Assembly (NCBI RefSeq): GCF_021155775.2
Contig: NC_060232.1
Coordinates: 9,431,257-9,495,256, forward strand
Source: Neodiprion pinetum
Lineage: Eukaryota; Arthropoda; Insecta; Hymenoptera; Diprionidae
DNA: 64,000 bases
Reading direction: 5' to 3'
Below are positions 52,201 through 62,971 of the stretch, in pieces; the first letter of the stretch is position 1; every line of letters starts with the position of its first letter. Made by a program: the position numbers and the translations under genes. The notes below the pieces were generated by a model that saw nothing but the letters and a program-made list of their open reading frames with translations, made no database searches and had not been told where the DNA came from.

Positions 52201-55200
52201 CAGGGCTCACTCGACGATCATCGGACTAACTTCTGAGCTTTTCTATGCTGGCCAGGTCGTTGGATGCGGGAAACACTTAGCACACCCCATTTTCAACCCT
52301 CTAACATTCTTCAGTGTTCAAGGCCAAGATGTTCAGGTACGTCGAAAAAGTGTTATTTTTCAGCCCTATACGGTAAAACGAAGTGACATAGTGAACGGAG
52401 AATGAGCTGGTTTTAAATATGCGCAAATGGGCGATGACACGAATACGACGCAATGTTTCTACTTCAATTATAAACCCGTAATATCTATTTCTGTCCCAGG
52501 GAATGCATTCGACTGGATTTTACAACGACGCGGAGGCGTTTGAGGTGACGGATCGAATAGCGGAATTGAAGAGTTGCTGGCCAACGGAGCAGTGGGGACC
52601 TTACGGAGAAGGGGCAATAGGGGTTGTAGCGCATTACGCAGAGCAGGTATCAAGGATCCGTATGGAGTTGCGTAAACGTAAGCTATTTGATATTTCAGTG
52701 GAGCGAGTTATGAATGTACAGGGAAAACAGTTTCGAGCTGTATTCATAAGCACCGTTAGGACGCGTAATAGTTGTCAGTATTCAACCGATGTGAATATTA
52801 GAGATTTCGGTTTCTTGAGTAACCCAAGACTCTTGAACACTTCTATCACTCGGGCGAAGTGTCTCGTAGCCATAATAGGAGATCCTGTGGCACTGCTGAC
52901 CATAGGATCTTGCCAAAGAGTTTGGGAAAAGTTTTTTACCGTGGCAACATTGTACGGTATAGATTATGGCACTCTTAGAAGATACGTTGACAATTTACCG
53001 CAAACACCGCAATCGGCACCTTTGAATCCTTTAGCTAAAGAATTTATACCGAGGAGTCCGCAGCCTCGTTATCAAGTAGAGTATGTACCTATACCGGTAC
53101 CATATCCAGTGATTTATTGTAACTCAAATAATACGCAACCAACGACTAAGAAAAATTCGTCGTTAGACCTAATACAAAAATAGATGACAAATAAAATATA
53201 ATGAAGTGAATAACAATAAAATAAAAATCTATATTATAAACCGTAGTTGCACTTGTCAATTGAACGTCGATTGTGCAAGTTTTTGAGCGTTTGACATTTT
53301 GGTTTGATTTTTGTTTTTTTTTTTTTTTTTCGTTTATCCCTCTTCTTCATCCCGAGTCACTGTCGACGTTAACGTATTGTAACGTGATAGCAAACATGCG
53401 ATTCGAATTTTTTTTTACTAATTTTTTTTTTTCCTTACCTTTTCTTTTCTATTCTCCATTTGCAATAATTCAGCCTTCAATGCCAATACTCAACAAATTG
53501 TTGAGTTCAGGAAACAGACGATCGATTGGATTTGGAATGATTTTTAATTTCCTGTATATATGTATAAATTATATTTCAAAAATACAAAATTTATACTTTT
53601 TCTATGTACAACAGAAAAACAAAGAAGGAAATGAGAAAATCTAAATTAGGAAAAACCGGCAACTGGACAAAAACTTTTTTTTCTTTTCTTTTCTTTTTTC
53701 TTCTTTTTTTTTTAGAGAAAATCAATAACTAGGTATAACTTACTGTTATCAACGATACCTACTATCTGACCCTATATACTTTCAATATTCTGTAAATATG
53801 TATAAAAATGATATAATATAGGAAAATCTCTTCGTCTCCTAGGGGACTGTTTTTTAAAATGGGAAATAAAATTTGAACAATATTTTTTTTTTTAACTTTA
53901 CTTTTAAAACGTTTTATCCTAATATACATATGTAGATCAGAAACAAAAACTTGAAAAATGAAAAAAATGAATACAAATGAACAAAATAAAAAAAAAAAAT
54001 TAAAAAAAAATTTACATAAGAAAATTACAATAAAAAAAAAATAAAAAATAAAAATAAAAATGAAAAAAAAAAAACCACGCGCCACTCGCTGTATGTATTG
54101 TCACACACACTTCAACCTTTATTTCTTCTTTCACACTGCAGGAACCTCTCAATTCCGTCGCGAACTCACATTCAAGTCCTTGCATTAATGATTTTTTTTT
54201 TTTTTTAATTCGTTTCTTTCCGTTCTTTTTCTGCATCACCTTTTTTTCTTCACATGCATACCCAAGTTATGCACCGCACACATACAGATATACACACAAC
54301 TGCTTTCTTCAGTATTTAATTTTGTTTGTTATTTTTAACGTAGGTGCATTAATCGAAATGTATACACGAATTAAACTTTATTGCTGAAGCATAATTATAT
54401 AATGTTAGAGAAAAAAGAAGAGAGTTAGATGGAGAGTTTCAAGGGGAGAAAGCAAGAATTGAGGATTGCACGTGATGTCGGTCTCGATAAAAGGGCACCA
54501 AGGTAGCTTATGTCAGTGAATTAATCCCCGTTGTCGACGTTTTTCAGTTCGTTGTTTCGAAGACATCAGTCGACGGAGAAAAATTTAAAAATACTAAAAC
54601 AAAAAAAAAAAAAGAAAAATAAAAATAAAAATATGAAAAAAAGAAAAATTTAAAAAATTAAAAGAAAAAGCAAAAAACCACAATAAAAATTGAAAAAAGA
54701 AAATTTAAAAAAATAAAAAAAAACCTCGACGAAACATTGTTTCGATACGAAAAAAAAAAAAAAAAAAAAAAAATGGAAAAGCTGATTGAAAAATGAATAA
54801 TAAAAAATTGAAAAAAGAGAAATGATTGCAAAAAGCAAAAAAAAAAAATACAAGTAGTTGTAGTCTCGGAAAGAATGAACTTAACGAGATAATGATCTCA
54901 TCTCGTCTATTATGTAAAAAAAAAAAGAAAATCAAGTACCGTATCAGATTCGCAGATGGTTTAAAATACATAATAATTATACATAATTGTATGTTTCATG
55001 AATGATTGTACATATGAATGATATTTGTTTAATAAATAAAAATGCATATGTCGTCAGAATTACAAAATAACTTTTATCAGATGATTCCGCAATCATGAAT
55101 TTATAATTTCTTTCATTTCATTTTCAACTCACTGTGTTCGACATCCATGTTATTATACCCAGACATTTACCCTGATCGTTTCCTTCTGTCAGTCGAACCG

Positions 55201-57509
55201 CGGGAAATTAAAAAAAAAAAAAACAACACACATATATCTAAGCAGGCATCCGCTTAGAAGATTCCCGTATCGTACCGATCCCTCGAATACTTTTATTGTA
55301 TTTTGGGATTCGGCTGAAATTCAGATTCATCCAGGTAGGTGTTCGATATACGAACTTCTGTGTGGCTGATTTATGATTGGCGAGATGAATTATACATTTT
55401 GGTGTACTTGAAGTTTCTATCGATCAAAATTGATCGAGAAGTCTTTAAATGGCTCAATAGTTAGCCATATTATTTCGGCATTTCGTACACAGAAATTAGG
55501 TTCTGAATTAGGTTTCACCAGATCCCCGAAATCGGTAGAAATCTTGTCATCGCAACTCGGAAACGGACATTTGAATTTTTGTAAATTTTAATACACATGC
55601 AAAATTATTGGGATAGTATTTTTTTTTCTTTTATTATTACTGAAAACGATGAATATTTTATATTTGTTTTTCCACCGCGGAAATGCCGTTTACTTGGAGT
55701 ATTTTAGTTTTCTTACCACTTACCTGTACGAGGTTGATTTTTCTAATGTCAACGTAACGATATATTGTTCGGAAGAATCGTTAATCCATAATTCTAGGTT
55801 TACCTGATATTGACTAAACCGTAACGATGGAAAACATACTTATATACCTTGCAAACATCCAACAGCTTGTACATCTTTCTAAAGTTGGGAAATAGTGATT
55901 TTTTTCAACGTTTCGTTACGTCAACCTTTGTCTACCTACAATTCTCGGCACGAGGTACAAATTTTTGCAGAAACAAATCCATCGCAAGTGATTGAACGAA
56001 TTTTAAAAGTCAAAAATGCAACAATTGTCAAAACTATGAAGTGATTTTAATTAAATTTATTTTTATCGGTTGGATCTTCAAGATCTTACTTGGAGAAGAC
56101 TTGCTAGACCAAAAGTTACTAAAAAATGTGACTGTTGTCAAAATATGTAAAATCATTTCTTTTTTCGTAGCTTTATTATAATATGGTCACACGTACATTT
56201 CTATCAAATTTTTATCTCCTAGAAATACATGGAAGAAGAAATTGTCGTAGTGAGAATGTAAGGAATTGTCTTACGAATAATATGACTCGTCGTAGAATGA
56301 AATCGACCGAATTTACCACGTTCTCCATTGTTTAGAAACGATTTGAGGTGAAAAATCATTATTTGAGGTCCTGTTTACAATTGAGGGTTTATCTTGTCAC
56401 ATTTTCAGAAGAATTGCGGTAGCATAGGAATGTATAAACTCGATAAATACTCAATGTTTGACCATTTCGTAATAAAATTACGAAAAAGTATTGATTTCCA
56501 AAGGATCTTATGAAATTTTTGCTACAATTTTCATTTTCTTTATTAAAACCATGAAATAGAACAATAGTAATTCGAATGATTCGAATATCAATCTTTGTTA
56601 AGTGGAAGGTTCCAATTTTCAAAATTTTACATGAAAAAAGTACCCGGTGGCTGAAAAAAAAATTACCGACATTTTTAGTGGATTCGTAAATCATTTACTT
56701 TATACATATTTTTCATTGAATAATCCATAATTTCACATGAAAAAAGTGTCTCTTACAGGGTGGCCACACATATGAAAAATATGGAAAACCTGAAATTGTC
56801 AGGGGATTCTTAATTTGGTCATAGAAAAAATCGAGAATATCAGTTTTCTATCATAGGAATGAGAAATGATTTTTTGAGGTAACAAGCTCACTTTTTTTCG
56901 TCGAGAAAACAAATTGGTTTAAACCGATTTTTTTGTATCTACATTATATTTTCCTTCAATTCGAATTGAATTTCAACCGAATATGAAGTTAATAATCGGA
57001 ACGCTTTAGGTTTTAGTAACTTGCTAGAACTGGGAAAATGTCGTGGAAAACTAGATTTCAGGGCCTGGAAAACCTGGAAATTTCACGGCATTTTTTTCCA
57101 AAAATTTGTGGCTCTAGGGTTGATATTTTTCATAGCTAGAAAATGCACCGAACCTTCCTCTTAATTGTCTTAGGATATCAGATTTTCAGACTAGAATATG
57201 ATGAGTACCGATAAAGAAATAGCGAAAATTGTGAAATATTTGACATGAAATTTTAACGATAATTTTTTTTTTTTTTACGATGCCATCGTATATGGTACAC
57301 ACGTGGGACATTACGAGTACAAACGCCTACCTTTTGAGAGTGGCTAGTCGTTCTTCTTGTGCGTGAATAAATCCGTGCAAGGTATCAATTAGAACCGATT
57401 CGGTCTCCAAGAGTTCCTCCATGTCAGCCAAGGCCGTATAAAGCTCCCCGCGACTCACGGGTAAAGAAATTGCACCGATTGTCAAGACGACAAAGAATAT
57501 TCGATCCAT
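26298..57509 (-). CDS. P4HA: Prolyl 4-hydroxylase alpha subunit, complete coding region
   Basis: Hydroxylates proline in collagen-type repeats in the ER, with protein disulfide isomerase as beta subunit (family knowledge). Coding exons in transcript order: 57509-57331, 30688-30366, 30261-30094, 29686-29514, 27914-27648, 27534-27310, 27041-26976, 26824-26659, 26392-26298 (TAA). All junctions are GT-AG and phases match, giving about 553 residues, a normal family length. Residues 1-21 are a signal peptide (MDRIFFVVLTIGAISLPVSRG). The N-terminal dimerisation part has ALADMEELLETE. The peptide-binding region spans about residues 165-260. The catalytic domain has YEPHFDF (Fe ligands H440 and D442), RHAACP (H511) and GSKW (K521, 2-oxoglutarate); the 71-residue and 10-residue spacings equal those of human P4HA1. 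No ER-retention tail is seen, as expected for alpha subunits. Confidence 0.95.
27535..30365 (-). other. Short introns of the prolyl hydroxylase gene
   Basis: The introns over 300 bp in the 3' cluster are 27915-29513 and 29687-30093. They are AT-rich and show no repeat, RNA gene or additional exon. P4HA genes in other animals often have tandem alternative exons in the peptide-binding region, but I saw no second copy of any exon here. Confidence 0.55.
32215..32232. repeat. CTG trinucleotide repeat
   Basis: Six CTG units in the intron, preceded by a run of eleven A. Confidence 0.9.
34270..34298. repeat. Poly(A) tract
   Basis: Uninterrupted run of about 29 A. It could be the tail of a retro-inserted sequence or a simple homopolymer; no recognisable retroelement precedes it. 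Confidence 0.85.
34548..35460. other. GC-richer block with hairpins, possible solo LTR
   Basis: Stands out from the AT-rich intron by composition. It begins near TGTTAGTGACAGACC and holds a near-perfect hairpin (AGCCGCGTCGG, loop TTTC, CCGACACGGCT at 34913-34938), then GGCTACACCAATTTTGTG and a second weaker CACGCTGG/CAACGTG pair. The look is that of an insect LTR, but no matching CA end or target duplication was found and no internal coding region is present. Confidence 0.25.
37678..37739. repeat. Hairpin-forming inverted repeat
   Basis: CAGCCCTCG (37678-37686) and CGAGGGCTG (37731-37739) form a 9-bp perfect stem with a 44-bp loop. May be chance. Confidence 0.35.
40374..40700. mobile_element. 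Solo, array-less relative of the palindrome modules
   Basis: From left to right: about 30 bp of the 115-bp unit (ACCACGGAGCGCTTGTCC then AGAAGTCGAG), then the CRE-bearing module (CCGGTACTCGAAATTTGCG, TTTCCAGACTGAGGAATTCG, TTTGGTTTCGA) and a short TGATGTA microsatellite. The order and orientation match the right arm. It is diverged, with insertions, and carries two TGACGTCA sites (40567-40574 and 40591-40598). No inverted partner is nearby. ORFs here are by-products. Confidence 0.85.
44485..44640 (+). repeat. Dispersed intronic repeat, copy 1
   Basis: Contains GGTTAGGAAACTTACACTCA, GTGCGTAAAATT, TTGTTTTACC, CGGAAATGGGA and CTTCGAAAATCGAA in this order. The minus strand of 60721-60926 has the same blocks in the same order, with about 50 extra bp in the middle. 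Family unknown. Confidence 0.75.
47201..47306. repeat. Short imperfect hairpin element
   Basis: The left arm, about 47201-47237 (TGCAGCATATTCTGATTGG, CAACTTACCAAAA), pairs with the right arm at 47269-47306 (TTTTGGCGAGTTGAC, CAGACCATGCTGCA). The loop is about 31 bp. It could be a small MITE or a structured element a few hundred bp upstream of HELZ. Confidence 0.65.
47780..47952 (+). promoter_or_regulatory. CpG-rich promoter and 5' UTR region of HELZ
   Basis: A GC- and CpG-rich island in an AT-rich intron, directly before the first candidate HELZ exon. Two donors are visible (CGCG|GTGAGT at 47946 and AAAG|GTCAGT at 47995). An upstream ATG pair in the 5' part opens a very short reading frame ending in TGA. 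No TATA box was noticed. Promoter status is inferred from composition and position. Confidence 0.5.
47953..53183 (+). CDS. HELZ: HELZ-type SF1 RNA helicase, nested in the P4HA intron
   Basis: Upf1-like helicase acting on cytoplasmic mRNA (family knowledge). Exons: 47953-47994 (tentative start), 48172-49104, 50931-51605, 51824-52336, 52500-53183 (TAG); all junctions in phase 0. The safe start is ATG 48196 (926 residues); the exon from 47953 adds 22. An in-frame stop lies at 48169, so coding further upstream needs splicing. In 48196 numbering: GPFGTGKT about 458-465, CTHSNSAAD next, DEAA about 582, AGDQMQL about 608, VQGKQFRAVFIS about 772, ITRAK about 815, and a PAM2-like LNPLAKEFIP about 874. 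The N-terminal part aligns with human HELZ downstream of its zinc finger (HVWTFEV, MHELVSIEELAR, AKYAPSGELFAQ). The C3H finger and long C-terminal tail are not seen. Confidence 0.9.
53184..55036 (+). other. HELZ 3' UTR region, A/T-rich, with poly(A) signals and Pumilio-type motifs
   Basis: AATAAA at 53190-53195 and 53215-53220 lie just after the stop, and a further one at 55031-55036 would give a long 3' UTR. TGTANATA motifs, the Pumilio-binding consensus, are at 53553-53560, 53791-53798 and 55007-55014. Long T- and A-runs fill 53310-54960 and produce Phe- and Lys-rich false ORFs on both strands. Confidence 0.5.
56756..57095. mobile_element. Probable truncated DNA-transposon relic
   Basis: Begins CAGGGTGGCCACACATATGA and contains GGAAAACCTGAAATTGTCAGG and later CCTGGAAAACCTGGAAATTTC segments, a style of dispersed repeat common in animal genomes. 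Its first seven bases equal those of the MITE at 3159. No inverted end was found downstream, so it looks truncated. Confidence 0.35.
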
Positions 57510-57522
57510 CCTGTGTTTGGTT
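57510..57522 (-). other. End of prolyl hydroxylase 5' UTR with upstream splice acceptor
   Basis: On the minus strand the start codon (57509-57507) is preceded by only 13 nt and then a strong acceptor (CTTCTTGTTTCAG). The transcript therefore probably starts in a non-coding exon further right, which I could not locate. Confidence 0.6.
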
Positions 57523-60500
57523 CTGAAACAAGAAGACCGGTTAATGTTTCGTTAACGTCAATTTATTGTTGCACTTTCAGAGTTTTTCAAACAAACTTGC
57601 ACGATAATAATTTCACCAAACAAATCCATCTTTCCGAATATGTTGAAAAGGTTTGCCGATATCTCTCAATAAGGATAAGCCGTTTCATAGGCAGATGATC
57701 TTCACGCCGCAAAATATTATCAAAACCAAAATACTCCTATAATTTGCATGTAAAAATGAACCGTAATCAAGGTTGACGTGAAAAAAATCTCGGCCCTGAA
57801 ATTCAACATTTTTTTCTGTGAGATATCACTTGAAAACAGAACCCACGTTTTAATTGAGTGTAAAAATGTTAGGACACGGGTTGACCCGCGCGCTTACCGT
57901 TATCTGACCGGGTGGTTGTACACTGATTACAAAATAACAACAAAGAAAGGAGGGGAAAAATTATGCGGTAACCTACACCTAACTTAGCGCAACGTACCCT
58001 GTAGGTACATGTAATAAATATAATGGGTGTATTAAAAAACATGGAACCTCTAAATATCTTTTCAACTGAAAATAGTTTTATAAAAAATTACTGCATGAGA
58101 AAAAATGTTGAAGATTTCCGACGAGGAATCAGATGGAAGGATTATACATATAACGGCTCTAGTCCCATTTTATTGGCCCCGTAAAGACGAAATCGATGTT
58201 ACTTCCAATAGATACCTCCTTTTTTGTAGCAGATTTGTATTCAGAACAATTGTTTGATCTCACATGTGCATCTTTCATTTTGGGTTCCCTTTAAACCCCG
58301 AAAAGGCCTAAATCAGTTGTTTCTTCAATTATCAAGGTCTTTCATATCTCACGGGTTCGATGTTAGGAAAATTATCTGCATTTGGATACGTGTCTTTTAT
58401 TCTGGATTCGCGGTCCAAATTTGGCTGTATTAGTCCCGAGTCTATTTTTATAATAGACCCAATTTAGACCTACTATACATACGGTCGGTATGTCAGGTAA
58501 TGAATGGATTTTTTTAAAGGCTTTCTTTAATTGATTATAAAGTCTTGTTAAAACGAAAAGTTCAGAACTGATACCAGTTAATTATTGCGCGTTTTTCTTA
58601 GTTTTCATTCCCTTACACTATACCCAATATCCCAAGTCCAGTTCGGTTTTATTTGTCAAACCTTGGTGTGACAATTGATTTTCGTTTTTATTTTTCGTAC
58701 TGGCAAGGAGAGTTTTTTATTCATCGTTCGGATTTCATCGAGTTTCTTGCTGTGCCATTAATCTATCAACACCGTTTCGATATGTATGTACAATTGTGAC
58801 GTTGTGGGGATGGCATTGTTGGTACCGATTCTCTGGATATTGTACTTCAAGAATTGTTCGGAGAACTCAAACCGCAGAAGCAATTCTCTTAGAGGTAGAA
58901 TATTTCGAGGAAGGGAAAATACCTATCCTTCAAACTTCGTCATTAGTTTCTTGCAAGTGTTCGGTCGAAGCTTTCGGAAAAGCTTCTCAGAATTTTCGAT
59001 CCGATCAGCGTGCCATAAACGTAGAGAGGCTGGCGTTATAGTCGGCAGATACGTTAAGTCAAATCACAGTCAGACACGTTACAATCAGCGGAACTATGCC
59101 GGTGCCTAAATTGCACCCTTCTCGTAGACTCGAGGAGTTATTTCTCGAAAAAATTTTTCTGTTAAATGTATGATCCACGTCTTGAAGTTGGCGTATAATT
59201 TTGACCAGAGTTATTAGTCGTCTTTTTCGGATCAAACGAAGAGAAAAATTGAGTATTTTCAAACGAAAGTAAACCAACGTGTTTCCAAAAAGTAGTGAAG
59301 TTGCTAAGTTCAAATTAAGGGGGTGTCCTGATCGATTTCAACGTGACGTATGTATTTCGAAATATCGAAGTCCACGTATTTCAAACGATCTGTAAAGCCT
59401 CACTTACGAACTGAACTCGCGTTCCGGCACATGATCGATATCTCGAATAAATTGGAGTAGCGTTTTCATCAAGTTTTGTCAGTTCATAGAATACCCCGAT
59501 CCAGTTCACTCGTTTCAGTAATTTTTTATCGCTAATTCGCGGATCCCACGTCTATCCGCCATCATCAATTATCTCTCGAAACATAATGGAATCTTGATTA
59601 ATTCGCAGAACGATCATATTTTCTCTGGCTCATAGAACTTGCCCTAACATAAATCTCATGGGAAACGTCAACTGATATTTGTGTACAGAATATTCTTATA
59701 ACATATTCCTTGCATACAGTTGAACAATTTCAAAATACTTTTCTGCGAGCTAAAATGTATATAGGTTTTTTTAATTAGCTTTCAGTTGCAGATAAACACG
59801 CATTGAAAAAAAAAATATTTACATTTTACATCCTCTCTGGTAAACGTATGGTCAGCATTTTTTTCGAGTCGAATCTACAGCAATTGTAACAAGATTTAAA
59901 AAACCAATAGCAAGAGTTACAATGTACTTAAGTGGATCTATCAAAATTTTTGTAGATTTGACTCCAAACATGTGCTGTCCATCTATTCATCACATGAGAT
60001 GTCAAATCTAAAATATTTTTTTTCCCATTTGGAATCTGAATTTCGGTGTTGTTTTTTCTGTTCCCAAGTTAAATTAAAAATGAGAGTCTGAAAAAGAAAA
60101 TAAAAAAAAAGAACGTCTTGAATGACACTCATTCATTGATTGCGCTCAGGTTGCAACGCAACATTCCTCTAGGGCACCAGCAACAACAAACTAAACGCAG
60201 ATATTACGAGTCAGGTCGGGGGTTTGTGAATTACATCGATGCAGGTCCATCTTTCTAAAATCTATAATGCCTAGGTCGCATGGTGGCTCTAGGCGTTGCT
60301 CAATTCCCCAGGGAGAAAGGTCAAAGGACTTCAATTTACCGGGTGCGTAAATGCTGAGGGACCTTCGCATAAATCAAGTGACACGCAAAGCGCCGTTCCT
60401 CCGGTATTATGCCACGTGATATGCGTTACATGGCTCTGCATATTGCAGGTATCGATGCATAAAAATTTATGATGTAGCCGATTTTTTATGCATGTAATAC

Positions 60501-60720
60501 AGTCAGAACGACGAAGCGTTGGTGGAAAATTTTTATACGGCATTGCATGATGCTTCGTATATGTAAAACGTACAATTCGATGACCGACAATGCAAAATAT
60601 GCTACTAAAAATCATGAAGTTTATGTTTCAGATGTATTTTCCATCACTCTTTGCATTTGAGCAATAGCATATATGTATAATGTACATATATATATATATT
60701 ATATATTATGCAACACTTAC

Positions 60721-60926
60721 TTAGAGACTTCAATTTTCGAAGTCTGTGCAAGAGCACGCGTAAACTGTCCCATTTCCGAGCAGTGCGGTAAAACAAGGTT
60801 GGCGCATGCGTAAAATTTAAACGCTATATTTTCCGCACTAGGGTTTTTTTTTGCGCATGCGCTGTTTCCAATATTTCAATTTTACGCACAGCGTCACTGA
60901 GCGTAAGTTTACTAACCCCAATTTGA
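60721..60926 (-). repeat. Dispersed intronic repeat, copy 2, with NRF-1/EWG-like palindromes
   Basis: Inverted relative of 44485-44640. The extra middle segment brings in the perfect palindrome GCGCATGCGC (60853-60862) and GCGCATGCG (60802-60810), matching the consensus of NRF-1 (erect wing in flies). Whether they are bound is unknown. Confidence 0.7.
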
Positions 60927-62908
60927 CGGGCGGTCAACCGAACCTCTTTAATTATGAAAGCAAACTTGCCTTCGCTGCTCTTACAAAATATAGCGTGTGT
61001 TCATAGGTGTGGACGGGCGATATCTAGGAACTAATGTAATTAGAGAGCTCGCCTTGTATCGCGCTGCAAATTTCAGACTCGTCTGAAATCGCCTACTTTC
61101 CACCCTTCTAATACAATACATAATAGTGCATCGTTGATTTGCATACTACCGAACTTTCGAATAATCTAATATCTAGTCGAGCCGATACCCCTGCAGGTAA
61201 TTACAACCCATGGAAACGCGACGATTTCGAAGCTTCCAAGTAATGCCAAGAAAAGAATAAAGGAAAAATAAATTGCACGCGTTTCGCGTTGCGTGACGGT
61301 GGCGTGATTACAAGTTACATGTCCGCATGTACCTTATAAGAATGAAAAGGTAATGAAAGAGGTGATGGGGAAAAAAGGAAAAAACGTGTTTACGATTAAA
61401 TGCAATTTTACGCACGAATGTTTAACAGTGCATCTCAGGACCTCTGGTATTGCATACAAGATAACGTCTGGACTCTAAATTTCAAAATCTTCAGTGGGAA
61501 TATTCATCTGCAATTAAACATTCGGCTAAGGTTTTTGTGTCAAACATACGCAAAGCTTGAGCCTGTAAGTCAGCTACGCGTTGAGTGGAAGGTGGTTTCG
61601 CGCAACATAATATAATACAGCTACCCACGTCCGTTGGATTTTCCGTGACAAAAGGCTATTCGCTGATTCGAGTGCTGCAGTACCAGTATACAGTGTGACA
61701 TGGGTATTAAGAGCCAAAATATTGCAAGACACCGACCGCAAGTCGCAGAAAATGCTCGTGGGGCAATGGAGAATATAACTTTTTAGTGATTTCCTTCAGA
61801 CTCGTCTGATTTCGTTATTACGTATTAAACTTTTTTATTCTTACTAGACTATTAGACTAATGTTTTCAAAACGGTTTCGCATCCAGTAAAAAATTCATGC
61901 AATTTTCACGTATCGCTTACTTTCCCTGTCTCATTCCTCAAAGAAGGCGCGAAGTTATTCTAGCTGCCCCGGAAACGAATAAAAAAGTCAAGTTATTATC
62001 AGATTTACAAGATTCGAGAACTAGAGAATCGACAGTTGTTCTCAGTCAATGCGGTTCTTCCTTAAAACTGATCTCTCAAGTTTCTGCTCGAATACTTGCA
62101 AACTTGCAATGACTTCGCTTGTTCTTTTATCGGGACAAAATTTGTGACTGGAAAACGATTCCTTTTTCAGGACATCGAAAATGAAACTGAATACAGAGTG
62201 ATTATTTGGAAGAAAAAAAAAAAAAAATCAATTTTGACGTTTTGTTTTACAAACCATGCGAGATGATTATTCGTTGTTTTACAAAATGACGTAGGAAAAA
62301 TTGACGCGGAAATGAAATTGTGATTGCTCGGCAAGAGATCGATCGTATTTAACAATAAAAAGCTTGTTTCATTCCGCTTTTGATTCTACATGAGCACAAT
62401 GTTGCCAATTCAAAGCTAAACAGCTTGTAGTCTATTTTCATTTACCCAAAATTGTCCGCAGCGCATTGTCTTTGCCGATGTCACGTTACTTTAGCCACGT
62501 CCATACGTTGAACTCTGGTTACATCCACCGCGTACCTACCAGTGTTCTTTTAAACCTGGATTCACTCAGTTGGATTGGTGTTATTAATCGCCATCAATTG
62601 TCGTCAATTGCTCTGCGCAATTGCACTTTCATTTATCCGCCTCTTTACAAAACCTCGCCTTTTCCCAGCCATTATTTTTCTTCTGATTTCAATTTGCTGG
62701 CCTATGCTAGCGGCACAGGTCACCGGTGAGAGCCACGTGTGGTAATATAAAACCATCTCAGTTTCACTAGATGTTGGAATGGAGCCAATATATTTCTTCC
62801 CCCGTCAGGGAAACAGAGAAGTTGAAGAAAAAGAGGAAAAAGAAAAGGAGACGAAGCGATAACGTTTATTATGCCCCGGAAGTACCATTAAGGGCAGCGT
62901 CAAAGAGT

Positions 62909-62915
62909 GTATATA

Positions 62916-62968
<53 letters not shown>
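62909..62968. repeat. TA dinucleotide microsatellite
   Basis: About 60 bp of TA repeats with one ATTATA interruption near 62921. Confidence 0.95.

Positions 62969-62971
<3 letters not shown>

Larger units (their letters stand above)
30689..57330 (-). other. 26.6-kb first coding intron of the prolyl hydroxylase gene
   Basis: Lies between the signal-peptide exon (donor AAAAG|GTAGGC at 57331/57330) and exon 30688 (acceptor AATTACAG|AAATG). The split codon joins to AGA, giving LKR-NVEDYARE. It holds a complete gene on the other strand (HELZ, about 47.8-55 kb), dispersed repeats, and otherwise AT-rich sequence in which I saw no further coding exon. The 156-codon ORF at 32262-32732 has no recognisable motif. 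Confidence 0.85.

Noticed and set aside
57778..57987. 69-codon ORF with a TE-like look
   Set aside because: No recognisable motif, and no flanking repeat could be defined.
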